Shown: positions 6,970 through 16,477, numbered from the stretch's first letter. The stretch: DNA of 64,000 nt from Muribaculaceae bacterium (GCA_017557425.1 JAFYYU010000016.1:62001-126000); one strand, 5' to 3'. Notes: a model not told the origin generated them from the letters alone. A program made the numbers and translations.

Positions 6970-8634
6970 ATGAGCAAGATCAATCAAATTGCAGAAAAGA
7001 TGACCCAATTCGAGGCCATCGAGTGTGTAGTACGCAATGCAGAGGATTCTGAGTTGGGTTCTAAGTTCTTTGAGCATGTTGCTCCCTGCTTGCAAAAGAT
7101 TGCCTATAAGCAAAACCTCACAACCGACCAGGCATTGATGTTGTGCTTGATGATGAACTTCTGTGACAGCTCCAACATCAGGTTGGGCAATCTGGCCCAC
7201 CACACGGGTTTGTCCACAGTGTATCTGTTGAAATACCTCAACGACATTGATGAACTGGTCAAGAGGGGCTTTCTCAAACGTGCGGACCGCTGTAATACCG
7301 AAAGCTATGCTATCAGTCTTGAGGTCATCAATGCACTCAAACAGAACAAGGCTTTCGAGTTGAAGCGGTATCGTGGCATCAGCTGCGAAAAACTGTTCGA
7401 GCTGTTAGGGCAGATCTTTAGTGAGGATGATTATGATTCCCAGCGAGAACGTGTCATGAGTCTGTTGCACGACAACCCTCAGCTTAAGATCGCTCAAGTT
7501 ATCAAGGGGCATCAACTCAGTGACGATGACACGATGTTGCTGATGCTGTTCTGCTTCTTGCTTGTGGACAATGATGACGACATGATACAAATGTCCGACA
7601 TCCGTGAAATCATTGACTGCAATGGCCAATTGCGTGTGTGGAGTCGCCAACTGTCTAAAGAGCAACACCCGTTGCAGAAAAAGAAACTGATTGAGTTCAA
7701 TCGTGTCAGTCCGATGATTGATACCCGCATATATCACTTGACCGATGAGGCGAAGGCCGACCTGTTGGGGGAGCTGGGCTTCAGCCTCCAGAAAAAGTCA
7801 AAGGCCAAACAGTTGCCTAAGGATTTCGTCTCCCATAAGAGCGTTGTGGCCAAGCAGATGTACTACACCCGTGACAATCAAGCCCAGGTGGACCGCCTGG
7901 CACAGTTACTTGAGGAAAAGAAGTTCCGAAACGTGTGCCGCCGCATGAAGCAGCGCGGCATGCGCACTGGTTTCGCCTGCCTGTTTTATGGTGCACCGGG
8001 TACCGGCAAGACCGAGACGGTGATGCAGCTTGCCCGCCAAATGAAGCGTGATGTCATGGTGGTGGAATTTGCTCAGATCCGTAGCAAGTGGGTCGGCGAT
8101 AGCGAGAAAAACATCAAGGGAGTTTTCACGCGGTATCGTGAAATGAGCGCCCAGATGAACCGCAAGCCCATCCTGCTTTTCAACGAGGCTGATGCCGTGA
8201 TCAATACGCGCCAAGAGCAGGCTACCAACAGCGTGGACAAGATGGAAAACACCATGCAGAATATCATCCTGCAGGAGATGGAGCAGTTTGACGGTATCAT
8301 GATCGCTACCACCAACTTAGCCCAAAACATGGACCCCGCCTTTGAACGTCGTTTCTTGTACAAAATCCAGTTTGAGCGCCCCGATGCTGCGGTGAGAGGC
8401 AATCTCTGGAAGACCATGGTTCCCGAACTGGACCATGAGGAATGCAAGGCGTTGGGACGTGAATTTGACTTCAGCGGGGGCCAGATTGAAAATGTAGCCC
8501 GCAAGTACGCCATCAACTGCATCCTCAATGATATTGAGCCGAGCAATCGCTTAAGCGAACTGACCGCCCTGTGCCGTGAAGAATGTATCAACGACTCCAA
8601 TTCGAGCCGCCCCACGGTCGGCTTTGTCGCCTAA
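6970..8634 (+). CDS. AAA+ ATPase with N-terminal helical/winged region
   Basis: A 554-residue protein. The first 320 residues are helical and include winged-helix-like segments (STVYLLKYLNDIDELVKRGFLKR). The AAA+ core starts near residue 335: Walker A GAPGTGKT at about 341-348, Walker B ILLFNEAD at about 401-408, sensor 1 ATTN near 444 and an arginine-finger pair in FERRF. The Walker B Asp is Asn (FNEAD), as in some ClpX/FtsH-like side branches, so Glu remains available for hydrolysis. The motor fits a protein-remodelling role; no protease or nuclease domain is attached. Preceded closely by a small membrane protein and followed by an unusual inverted repeat. Confidence 0.8.
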   Translation: MSKINQIAEKMTQFEAIECVVRNAEDSELGSKFFEHVAPCLQKIAYKQNLTTDQALMLCLMMNFCDSSNIRLGNLAHHTGLSTVYLLKYLNDIDELVKRGFLKRADRCNTESYAISLEVINALKQNKAFELKRYRGISCEKLFELLGQIFSEDDYDSQRERVMSLLHDNPQLKIAQVIKGHQLSDDDTMLLMLFCFLLVDNDDDMIQMSDIREIIDCNGQLRVWSRQLSKEQHPLQKKKLIEFNRVSPMIDTRIYHLTDEAKADLLGELGFSLQKKSKAKQLPKDFVSHKSVVAKQMYYTRDNQAQVDRLAQLLEEKKFRNVCRRMKQRGMRTGFACLFYGAPGTGKTETVMQLARQMKRDVMVVEFAQIRSKWVGDSEKNIKGVFTRYREMSAQMNRKPILLFNEADAVINTRQEQATNSVDKMENTMQNIILQEMEQFDGIMIATTNLAQNMDPAFERRFLYKIQFERPDAAVRGNLWKTMVPELDHEECKALGREFDFSGGQIENVARKYAINCILNDIEPSNRLSELTALCREECINDSNSSRPTVGFVA

Positions 8635-8647
8635 CATTGTTTTATCA

Positions 8648-8730
8648 TGCCAATTGCGCTGGTGACCCTAATTTCACGAAAACCGATTAACTACTGTCGT
8701 GCATAAGTAGCAACATCAGTGCAATTGGCA
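8648..8730. repeat. long inverted repeat before the 8746 gene
   Basis: TGCCAATTGCGCTG (8648-8661) pairs with CAGTGCAATTGGCA (8717-8730), 14 bp with a single G-T wobble. Inside the loop, CTACT (8691-8695) can pair with AGTAG (8706-8710). The next start codon is 15 bp downstream. There is no U-tract, so a terminator is unlikely. A structured 5' leader or a recombination or protein-binding site are possibilities. Confidence 0.6.
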
Positions 8731-8745
8731 TTAAGATTATAAAAT

Positions 8746-8937
8746 ATGGAACAATACAAAGTCTATTTTAAAATCAAGGGAGACGATTGTCTCAATATTT
8801 ACTACACCAGTGCTACCTGTGAACAAGAGGCCATCTGGCAATGGCAAGCCAGTGTTTTTGCAAAGATTTATGAGTGCGAATTTCTTGGCGTGGAACTCGC
8901 GTTCCCAGAAAAAAACACTATCTTTGTTGAAAAATAA
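8746..8937 (+). CDS. small hypothetical protein (63 aa)
   Basis: A compact soluble product, MEQYKVYFKIKGDDCLNIY, predicted beta-beta-alpha-beta in character. No motif recognised. It starts 15 bp after the inverted repeat and is followed 36 bp later by the XRE-type gene. Confidence 0.5.
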   Translation: MEQYKVYFKIKGDDCLNIYYTSATCEQEAIWQWQASVFAKIYECEFLGVELAFPEKNTIFVEK

Positions 8938-8973
8938 ACGCATTCAGGACCAGCCTATAAATACATAACGATA

Positions 8974-10491
8974 ATGGACATACCAATTGGACAAATCATC
9001 AGAGAGGAAGTAGAACGTCAAGGCCTGACGATTGACGAGTTTGCAAAGCGCATTAGCACATCTCGTACCAATGCTTATGACATTTTTAACCGCCTGAGCA
9101 TAGACATGGAGCTGCTAGAACGCATATCCAAAGTGCTGCATCGTAACTTTTTCGCCGAAATGGCTCAGCAGATGAAGTTGCAGCTGGAAATGTCGCCCGA
9201 GAAGGCAACCATGGCTAATGCTAAACTGGAATCGCTGGTACATCCTCTCGAAAAAGAATTAGATGGCACTGTATATTCCGAGGCCACATTTGCTAAGGAT
9301 CGCGAGGGACTCAAGGCTTTGCTCAAGGAGTATTTTGAGAGTGATCACCGCATTCCGTTGCTCATCCTTGAGTCGGGTTACACCTTTGGCGCTCGGGAGG
9401 TGGTTAAGCAGGTAGCCAGTGAGGTCTTCCATAACGCCGGCTCTGCTCCGTGCCCCAAGGTTCTAGACGCTTCAAGAGTGAAATCAATGCCTGCCAAGGT
9501 ATTTGTCGAATATATCGACTGCAACACCTTTGACTCCGTTGAAGCAAGCGATGAACGCCTGAACGAGATCTGTCGTATCCAGGGTGACGTGAACAAGAAG
9601 TTCGTCGGCATTATTCACACCGATCCCATCGTCTCGTTGCCCGGAAAGGGTGCCACGAAGTCGTTTGATCAGTGGGGAAGCGAAATGTCCATCTTCCTGT
9701 CACGTTCTGAGCAGTTCTTTATCTCGGTTTACCGTTGGAACCGCAATAGCTTGCTGTCATGGGCCAAAGATGCCAGCCTGCATGAGTACGTGATCAATTA
9801 CATCAGCAAGCATCAGATTCCTGATGGCGTTCGCAAAGATTACCAGCTTGAGAATGCCCATGTGTCCTTCTTCGAGATACTTATGGGCCTCCCCCCCTTG
9901 CATCATGGCATCGACTATCCTACACCTCAGGCCTACTTGATGAGTGAGTGGCAACATGCATCGGATTTCATCACTAATGATGAAGATCTGACTCAGGAAC
10001 TGCATCTGCGTCACTTCATCCTGGACATTATCGCCTTCAACGAACCTGAAGCCGCAAAGTATCTCCCTGACTATCAAACGCCGATGAAGACTATTGAGTG
10101 TAATATTGAGGTAGATGGTTTTATGGTCGATTGCCAGGAGATTAAATTGACGGCTGACGAGTTCGGAACTCTCACCTATCTATATCATTTGGCCCGGACA
10201 ACTGACCTCAAGATGCTCGATGATGAGTCCTTTGAAACGCTTTTCTTTGAGTGGCTGGAAGACCACCACCCCCTGATGGCACATGCTCTCATTCGCGCCG
10301 CCGAAGACAGACTTGTCGATCTTTTGGCCGAGGACTTTGACGGCTATTACCGTGACAACATTCCTCACGAGCCACCATACAGCATTGACAGCTACTGGAC
10401 CATCCAGCCAGATCTGAAGTACAACATCATGCCCTACAATCTCCCCGAATGGAAATCCTGGCAGCAAACTGATAATATCGCTAATGATTGA
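8974..10491 (+). CDS. XRE-type HTH protein with a possible degenerate P-loop domain
   Basis: The N-terminus (about residues 5-58) is a Cro/XRE helix-turn-helix: IIREEVERQGLTIDEFAKRI, then STSRTNAYDIF as recognition helix. The middle region contains PLLILESGYTFGAREVVKQV near residue 130, which has the strand-loop-helix look of a Walker A site but lacks the GK[ST], followed by a strand KKFVGIIHTDP that could be a dead Walker B. I infer an inactive NTPase-like sensor fused to a DNA-binding head; the family is not recognised. The last 150 residues are acidic. The length (505 aa) is far above simple XRE regulators. It could be the regulator of promoter family 1, which has no other obvious candidate. 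Confidence 0.65.
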   Translation: MDIPIGQIIREEVERQGLTIDEFAKRISTSRTNAYDIFNRLSIDMELLERISKVLHRNFFAEMAQQMKLQLEMSPEKATMANAKLESLVHPLEKELDGTVYSEATFAKDREGLKALLKEYFESDHRIPLLILESGYTFGAREVVKQVASEVFHNAGSAPCPKVLDASRVKSMPAKVFVEYIDCNTFDSVEASDERLNEICRIQGDVNKKFVGIIHTDPIVSLPGKGATKSFDQWGSEMSIFLSRSEQFFISVYRWNRNSLLSWAKDASLHEYVINYISKHQIPDGVRKDYQLENAHVSFFEILMGLPPLHHGIDYPTPQAYLMSEWQHASDFITNDEDLTQELHLRHFILDIIAFNEPEAAKYLPDYQTPMKTIECNIEVDGFMVDCQEIKLTADEFGTLTYLYHLARTTDLKMLDDESFETLFFEWLEDHHPLMAHALIRAAEDRLVDLLAEDFDGYYRDNIPHEPPYSIDSYWTIQPDLKYNIMPYNLPEWKSWQQTDNIAND

Positions 10492-10497
10492 CGAGGT

Positions 10498-10707
10498 ATG
10501 GTTAGGATTGAATTTTCCAATTCCAAGGTAGAGGGTCTTAACAAGTCTGTGACGTGGGAGGACTACAAAGCAGAACAATTCCTCTTGTATCTGTCCAATG
10601 GCCGCATTAACCCCGCCGTACTGAATGAAGGCCCATGTACATTAAGAGATCTCATCTACCGTGATGAGGACAATATGACCTTTGACACGGTCACATTTAT
10701 TCCATAA
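10498..10707 (+). CDS. small hypothetical protein (69 aa)
   Basis: The ATG is 6 bp after the HTH gene's stop, so translation is probably coupled. The product (MVRIEFSNSKVEGLNKSVTW) resembles a small ubiquitin-like or Ig-like beta fold in strand pattern, ending DNMTFDTVTFIP. No family recognised. Confidence 0.5.
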   Translation: MVRIEFSNSKVEGLNKSVTWEDYKAEQFLLYLSNGRINPAVLNEGPCTLRDLIYRDEDNMTFDTVTFIP

Positions 10708-10790
10708 TCATCGCAATAACTCAGATGCAAAAAATAATCGAGTAGGTCAGAATATCAAGGTTTTTCATCAGAATTTGATATTTTTCTAAG

Positions 10791-10828
10791 CCTCGGTCGT
10801 AAAATGGCCGAGGTTTGTTGTATCTTTG
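10791..10828 (+). promoter_or_regulatory. 8-7-8 dyad promoter, copy 1 (WYL operon)
   Basis: CCTCGGTC (10791-10798), 7 nt, GGCCGAGG (10806-10813), then exactly 7 nt to the -7 box TATCTTTG (10821-10828). The dyad covers the position where a -33 box would lie, so a bound protein would block or replace -33 recognition. This copy precedes the WYL regulator itself, suggesting autoregulation. Confidence 0.75.
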
Positions 10829-10847
10829 TAGCGATCATTAATAAAAT

Positions 10848-11801
10848 ATGAATCATATGGCGAATAAACAAGAAGAGAGAGGACCCGACCAGATGAGCAA
10901 GTACGTTTGGCTGATAGAAACCATCTATCGGACCAAACGGATCTCGTACAACGATCTCAACGAGCGGTGGAAAAGTGAGGTGGACTTTAGCAGAGGAGAA
11001 GACCTCCCTAAACGGACATTGAAACGATGGCTTGACGTTATTGAGGCCCTATTCGGAATTGACATTAAAAATGAAAAATGTGGTGACTATCGGTATTACA
11101 TCGATGACGATGAGAACCTCACAAAAAAGGGGCTCAGCTCGTGGCTCTATAGCACCTTTGCTGTGAGCAATACACTGGTTGGCAGCAAGAGCATCAGAGA
11201 CCGCATTCTCTTGGAGTATGTGCCTTCGGGGCAAGAGTATCTGCAGACCATCATCGATGCGATGAAGGAGAATCGGGAGATACATATCACCTATTACAAT
11301 CCTTGGGAAGATGAGGAATTTGACCTTCAACTGCAGCCATTTTGTGTGAGGCTTTTCAGGCAACGATGGTACGTTATCGCTCTAAACCAGTATGCGTGGT
11401 ATAAAAAGTACGGTCCAAGGATCTACTCCCTTGAACGCATCAAGGCCCTACAGATCAAAGACGTGACTTTCAAAATACCCAAGGATTGGAACGCAGAGGA
11501 GTATTTTGAGGGATGCTTCGGCGTGATTCGTGACCATGATTATGATAAAGAACTCGTGAAACTGAAGGTGACCGCTGGTCAAGCCAACTATATACGTGGG
11601 CTTCGGTTGCATAAGTCGCAGAAGGAGGTCGAGCGCAATGATGAATACAGCATCTTCACCATGTTCATTCGACCTACCTTCGACTTTATTCAGGAATTGT
11701 TCTGGCAAGGCGAGGATGTTGAAGTGCTCGAGCCGCAGTGGCTCCGTGAGGAGGTGGCGGCGAAAATCGAGCGTATGTTTAACCGTTATAAGAAAGATTA
11801 A
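10848..11801 (+). CDS. WYL-domain transcriptional regulator
   Basis: A 317-residue regulator. The N-terminal 90 residues contain a winged-helix segment (ETIYRTKRISYNDLNERW ... LPKRTLKRWLDVIEAL). The middle is a WYL domain, with the signature around LFRQRWYVIALNQY near residue 177 and the following YSLERIKALQI. A WCX-like C-terminal extension (LKVTAGQANYIRGLRL ... QELFWQGEDVEVLEPQWLREEV) completes the usual PafC/BrxR/CapW-type architecture. Known relatives bind inverted repeats upstream of defence operons and respond to DNA damage or nucleic acid ligands. An inverted repeat overlaps its own promoter and recurs at four other promoters of this island, so it is the best candidate for their common regulator (inference). 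The exonuclease gene follows after 3 bp. Confidence 0.9.
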   Translation: MNHMANKQEERGPDQMSKYVWLIETIYRTKRISYNDLNERWKSEVDFSRGEDLPKRTLKRWLDVIEALFGIDIKNEKCGDYRYYIDDDENLTKKGLSSWLYSTFAVSNTLVGSKSIRDRILLEYVPSGQEYLQTIIDAMKENREIHITYYNPWEDEEFDLQLQPFCVRLFRQRWYVIALNQYAWYKKYGPRIYSLERIKALQIKDVTFKIPKDWNAEEYFEGCFGVIRDHDYDKELVKLKVTAGQANYIRGLRLHKSQKEVERNDEYSIFTMFIRPTFDFIQELFWQGEDVEVLEPQWLREEVAAKIERMFNRYKKD

Positions 11802-11804
11802 GCC

Positions 11805-12296
11805 ATGAGAGATTTTGCAGCAATAGATTTTGAGACCGCCAACTATGATCGTTCTTCGGTATGCTCCGTTGGCGTGGTCATCGTTCGGGACGGGGAGATT
11901 GTGGACAAGTTCTACTCGCTCATTCAGCCCGAGCCTAACTATTATAACTACTGGTGCACCCAGGTGCATGGCCTATGCCGTACCGACACTGACGATGCTC
12001 CGGTGTTCCCCGATGTGTGGGCGCAGATTGAGCCATTGATTGAAGGCCTGCCGTTAGTGGCCCACAACCGCCCCTTTGACGAGGGTTGCCTTCGTGCTGC
12101 CTTCCGTACCTATCAGATGGATTATCCCGAGTACGAGTTTCTCGACACGCTTGCAGCATCCCGACGCTTGCAACCCGACCTGGAGAACCATCAGCTCCAG
12201 ACCGTGGCCGCTGCCTGCGGCTATTGCTTGGAGAATCACCACCATGCCCTCGCCGACGCCGAGGCTTGCGCCTGGATAGCAAAAGAGTTATTATAA
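11805..12296 (+). CDS. DnaQ-like DEDD 3'-5' exonuclease
   Basis: A 163-residue single-domain exonuclease of the DnaQ/epsilon superfamily. Exo I is AAIDFETAN (Asp8, Glu10), Exo II is PLVAHNRPFDEGCL with its Asp near residue 89, and Exo III is HHHALADAEA with the catalytic His and Asp (H-x4-D type). The QVHGL segment after Exo I is typical of epsilon-like enzymes. All catalytic residues appear intact. It removes 3'-terminal nucleotides from DNA or RNA. It is co-transcribed with the WYL regulator. Its presence in the same regulon as a DnaE-like protein recalls the alpha-epsilon pair of DNA polymerase III, although no clamp-binding motif is attached. Confidence 0.85.
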   Translation: MRDFAAIDFETANYDRSSVCSVGVVIVRDGEIVDKFYSLIQPEPNYYNYWCTQVHGLCRTDTDDAPVFPDVWAQIEPLIEGLPLVAHNRPFDEGCLRAAFRTYQMDYPEYEFLDTLAASRRLQPDLENHQLQTVAAACGYCLENHHHALADAEACAWIAKELL

Positions 12297-12337
12297 GCAT
12301 ATAACACCGAGAAACATGATACAATTAACTGATGCTC

Positions 12338-12368
12338 TTGCTAAATGACGAATAAATCGCTAAATTTG
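12338..12368 (+). promoter_or_regulatory. promoter of the DUF262 pair
   Basis: TTG at 12338-12340, 20 nt, TAAATTTG at 12361-12368. It has no 8-7-8 dyad, unlike the flanking promoters, consistent with an independent cassette. Confidence 0.65.
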
Positions 12369-12397
12369 CAGACAGAATAACAATCTAACAAGTAGTT

Positions 12398-14224
12398 ATG
12401 GCTGATAATCAAATAGGACTTAAAACGATAAGAGACCTTCTTGGAATGAAGTTCTTTGTCCCGAGTTACCAACGAGGTTATAAATGGAGAGCAAAAGATG
12501 TTGAGTATCTCATAGATGACATTGCCGAAATTAAAGATGATGATTCTAGTGATTATTGTCTTCAACCAATAGTTGTGGCCCCTAAATCGCCTCACATGGT
12601 TTGTCCTATGTGTGGACAAAACATAGATGCTAGTGAAAAAGAATACATACTGGTAGATGGACAGCAACGATTAACCACAATTTGGCTAATTGCTAATTGG
12701 GCAAAGCACAATGGCGTTGATAATTGTGTTAGATATGACATTACTTATGACACACGAGAAGATAGCAACAAATATCTAGCTAATGTTAGAAAATCCGGCG
12801 AGTCGCTTCAAGGGAAGGACACCTGTGACACGCATTATTTTTCGGAAGCTATCAGTGCAATCAAGTCCAAAAAGGATAAACTGGTTACTTTTTTTAACAA
12901 CGTAGAGAAAAATGTGAAAATCATTTGGTATGAAATTGATCAGAATGAAGGGCCTGCACATTTCGAACGTTTGAATAATGCCAAAATTAGTTTGACGAAT
13001 GCTGAATTAGTAAAAGCGTTTATTTTGACAAAAACAACAAGTAATAGCCAAATGAGAATAGCTTGCGAATGGGATGAAATGGAGTATAAACTACAGGACA
13101 AAAGTTTTTTCTCATTCATAACTTCCAAAGACAGTATATACAACAAAGACTCAAATCGTATAGAGTTGCTTTTGGATTTGTATGTAGGCACGAAAAGAAA
13201 TGACAAAGAAAAAGATGAACACCATACGTTCAACCAAATAGTTCAAAAAGTTGAAAAAGAAGGGAAAAACGTAAAAGAGATTTGGCAAGATATTCTGAAT
13301 ATTTATAATCGTTTATTGTGTTGGTATAATGATAATTTTTTGTATAATTTATTAGGATTTCTTGTGGAAGACGCTGAAGTAGATGATGAACTTCCAGAAA
13401 TCTGGAAAGAATGTGATGGTAAATCAATGAAAGAAAGCAAAGAAATTGTCAGAAATCGGGTTATAAACAGTACTCCTTCTGACGATGAAATTCGAAACAT
13501 GGTGTACAAAGATAAAAAAACAAAAAATGTCTTGCTTTTATTCAATATATTATCATTGCTTTCAATTGATGATCAAATAGATTACAAGTACTTTTTCAAC
13601 GACAAATTCCATTTCGATTTATATAAAGACGAATGTTGGGATAAAGAACACGTTCACGCAACAGCTTCTGAATCACTGCAGAGCAAGGTCGATTGGGTGA
13701 ATTGGCTTAAGGATTTGGATATAAAACTGGTTGAGGAGCGCCTCAGCGCTTCAGTAGAACTAAAGAACGAGTATCTAGAGTGGATCAGAAAAGCCAAACT
13801 GGTTAAAAATGAGGATTACTCTGACATTAAAGATGATAAAAATGAGACTTTTAAAACACTTTCAAAAGAAAAATTTTCCAAATTGTTCCAAGAGATTGTA
13901 TCAGCAATAGAAGGCGTGGAAGATGATCGGGATTTTAAGCAAAATAGTATTGGCAATCTTGTTTTACTTAACGCAGGTATAAATCGTTCTGGGGCATACA
14001 AAGTAGCACCTTTCTCGACAAAGCGAAAAATCATTATGAACAGAGTAAAGAATGGACGGTTTGTACCACTTGGTACTCAAAATGTTTTTATGAAAGTCTA
14101 TACGCCCATTCCTGGCCATTTCTACAAATGGGAAAAAGATGAGAATTACAATGGCAACGAGAAATCTGACAGAGACCATTATATAGATACTATACTCGAA
14201 ACAATTAATCGATTAAAAAAATAA
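12398..14224 (+). CDS. DUF262/DUF1524 (GmrSD-type) protein
   Basis: The 608-residue product has an N-terminal DUF262 (ParB/Srx-like) domain: FVPSYQRGYKW near residue 20 and LVDGQQRLTT near residue 85. Between them is a C-P-M-C-G zinc-knuckle-like insertion (residues about 69-73). The C-terminal part is a DUF1524 HNH-type region with DKEHVHATASESLQSK near residue 417 and the usual NSIGNLVLLNAGIN followed by FSTKRKIIM. GmrSD relatives are type IV restriction enzymes that cut modified phage DNA, with DUF262 supplying NTP sensing. It is AT-rich compared with its neighbours and forms a 3-bp-spaced pair with the next gene. Confidence 0.85.
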   Translation: MADNQIGLKTIRDLLGMKFFVPSYQRGYKWRAKDVEYLIDDIAEIKDDDSSDYCLQPIVVAPKSPHMVCPMCGQNIDASEKEYILVDGQQRLTTIWLIANWAKHNGVDNCVRYDITYDTREDSNKYLANVRKSGESLQGKDTCDTHYFSEAISAIKSKKDKLVTFFNNVEKNVKIIWYEIDQNEGPAHFERLNNAKISLTNAELVKAFILTKTTSNSQMRIACEWDEMEYKLQDKSFFSFITSKDSIYNKDSNRIELLLDLYVGTKRNDKEKDEHHTFNQIVQKVEKEGKNVKEIWQDILNIYNRLLCWYNDNFLYNLLGFLVEDAEVDDELPEIWKECDGKSMKESKEIVRNRVINSTPSDDEIRNMVYKDKKTKNVLLLFNILSLLSIDDQIDYKYFFNDKFHFDLYKDECWDKEHVHATASESLQSKVDWVNWLKDLDIKLVEERLSASVELKNEYLEWIRKAKLVKNEDYSDIKDDKNETFKTLSKEKFSKLFQEIVSAIEGVEDDRDFKQNSIGNLVLLNAGINRSGAYKVAPFSTKRKIIMNRVKNGRFVPLGTQNVFMKVYTPIPGHFYKWEKDENYNGNEKSDRDHYIDTILETINRLKK

Positions 14225-14227
14225 GAC

Positions 14228-16477
14228 ATGGGTAACAGTATTAAAAGCAATACTACTTTTTGGACAGAGATATCTGAATACAGAATTCTTGTTCCATATT
14301 ATCAACGCGATTATGCTCAAGGAAGAATTGATGGAGGAAGAATTGATAATATTCGCAAAGTATTTGTCGAGGAATTGTATCGAGCCATAAATGTAACTGA
14401 TGAGGGTGAAGATAAAAGAACATGTCATCTGGGTTTGGTTTTTGGCTCATATGACGATGCCAAAACAACATTCATTGCTGTTGATGGACAACAGCGTTTA
14501 ACTACAGTATTTCTCTTTTATTGGTATGTTGCATGGCGTGAGGGTAAGTTGAGTGATTTTAAAGTGTTATCAACGAATTTTTCGTGGAATACACGTAGTT
14601 ACTCGTCACAATTTGTTGATTTGCTTTTTAAAATAGATCAAGCAAATAATGTGATTGAAACGATAAAATCAAGCAGCGACTACTTCTCCATTTGGGAAAA
14701 TGACCCAACAGTCAAAGGCATGTTGACTATGTTAGAAGAGATTGAAAGTCAATATCCTAGATACAAGTGCAACTTATGCGACAATCTGTTCTCGAATAAT
14801 TGTAATATCAGATATGATATTTTAAAATTGGAAAAAGACTCTGATAGCAAAACATATTTAAAAATGAACTCGAGAGGTCGTTCGCTTACCACATTTGAGC
14901 TATTTAAATCAAAATTTATAGATTATTATAAGCCCTTGTTTGCAAAACAGTTTGATGAAGAGTGGCTCACTTTTATGCTTGAAATGTCTCGTGATGAAAC
15001 AGGAGGCTTTGTGGAACCAGACATATCCTATATGAATCTTATCAATGAATACACTTACTTGATGCTCAGGTCAAAAGACATTGGTAATACTAAAAGATAT
15101 GATGATTTTATTGCCGCAAAGTTGAAAGGCAATCTTACTGATATTCCTTTCATTGGTTTTGAACGGTATAAAATAGCATTTGATGGAAATACTGAACATT
15201 TTGAAAAAGTTTTTAATTGGATTATCGCCAATTATGAAACGATTGAAATTATTGATGCTGAACAGAGATTTCCAGAATCTAAATTTTTTCTCAAAGAAAT
15301 CATAAAAAGTAATGATCCTAATTTTTCTCATAGGACTAAGCTCTTCTCTTTGATAAAATTTGCAAAATTGATAGATTATGCTAATGTAGAAGAAGAATTA
15401 TTTAGGAAGTGGAATCGAGTATTTAGGAATCTTGTTGAAAATACGGACATTGACTCTTCAAACTTTGGGAATATCTGTAAAGCAATCGATAGAATCAATA
15501 ATGGAGATATTTATTCTTATTTAATTTCTGATAGTGATCAACTAACGTATTTCGATAACGGTCAAGTTAAAGAAGAGAAGGCAAAGGCTGAACAAATTTT
15601 AAATGATAAATCTAATAATAACGACAAGCTTTGGGAGAATGTAATTAAAACGGCGGAAAGTTTTGCTTTCTTCAGAGGTTCAATACGCTTTTTGTATCTT
15701 GATGAAAATGGAAGTCCAAATTGGAACTGGGCTGTTTTTGACAAGAAATGGATAAATGCTCAAAGCTATTTTGATGTCAATGGTGTGAGTGAAAAATATC
15801 AAAAGGATTCATTGTTAATACGATACTTTATCTCAAAAGTCAAGAGTTGGGGTGATTTGTTGGGAATCAATTTTGACAATACCTCGGGAACATGGAAAAA
15901 AATACTAACATCTAATCGTTTTTTTGCAATTGATAAAGTTCTAATGTCCAATTCGATAAGCTTTGATGAATATAAGCCCTTATTAGATCCATTAGACTGT
16001 GACGATAAACAAATTTCTGTTCAAAATGAATTAGTAAAGACCAATATATTGGATTATACATCGAAATTAAGTTCGAAACTTAATTGGCGATATGGGAATT
16101 ATTGTTTGTATCCTTATAATACGAAATCTCAAAGGAATATATGTATTATTGCCAATAAACGCAACAAAATTCTTTCATCATTATGTAAGGAGGATAAAAT
16201 ATCTTCCGACAATGAGATTGTGAATTCTGATTATTTCTGGGGTTGGGATATCATTTTTAAATATCCTAAATTCGGGAAATCATATAATTTTCAATGGAAC
16301 ACAGATAATCATGTGTATCTATTGATTGATGGTAGGCCTGTGAATCGAGACGATACTAAAGATGATTTATCAGAAAAGTTATATTGTTTTGGCGTTTCTG
16401 GTGTATCAGATGAAGATGCATTACTCCAGCGATTAGATCAACTCATCAATCAGTATGTATTAACTCTAGTTTCGTAA
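14228..16477 (+). CDS. second DUF262-domain protein of the pair
   Basis: The 749-residue partner starts 3 bp after the first. DUF262 motifs are clear: LVPYYQRDYAQGR near residue 20 and FIAVDGQQRLTTVFLFYW near residue 86, followed by a conserved KMNSRGRSLTTFELFKSKF segment near residue 215. The C-terminal 300 residues are unlike DUF1524, with no HNH signature visible; they end in a strand-rich region with NYCLYPYNTKSQRN. Paired DUF262 genes are typical of restriction-like modules in which one partner carries the nuclease. Strongly AT-rich, like its mate. Only 5 bp separate it from the PLD-like gene, which has different composition. Confidence 0.8.
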   Translation: MGNSIKSNTTFWTEISEYRILVPYYQRDYAQGRIDGGRIDNIRKVFVEELYRAINVTDEGEDKRTCHLGLVFGSYDDAKTTFIAVDGQQRLTTVFLFYWYVAWREGKLSDFKVLSTNFSWNTRSYSSQFVDLLFKIDQANNVIETIKSSSDYFSIWENDPTVKGMLTMLEEIESQYPRYKCNLCDNLFSNNCNIRYDILKLEKDSDSKTYLKMNSRGRSLTTFELFKSKFIDYYKPLFAKQFDEEWLTFMLEMSRDETGGFVEPDISYMNLINEYTYLMLRSKDIGNTKRYDDFIAAKLKGNLTDIPFIGFERYKIAFDGNTEHFEKVFNWIIANYETIEIIDAEQRFPESKFFLKEIIKSNDPNFSHRTKLFSLIKFAKLIDYANVEEELFRKWNRVFRNLVENTDIDSSNFGNICKAIDRINNGDIYSYLISDSDQLTYFDNGQVKEEKAKAEQILNDKSNNNDKLWENVIKTAESFAFFRGSIRFLYLDENGSPNWNWAVFDKKWINAQSYFDVNGVSEKYQKDSLLIRYFISKVKSWGDLLGINFDNTSGTWKKILTSNRFFAIDKVLMSNSISFDEYKPLLDPLDCDDKQISVQNELVKTNILDYTSKLSSKLNWRYGNYCLYPYNTKSQRNICIIANKRNKILSSLCKEDKISSDNEIVNSDYFWGWDIIFKYPKFGKSYNFQWNTDNHVYLLIDGRPVNRDDTKDDLSEKLYCFGVSGVSDEDALLQRLDQLINQYVLTLVS

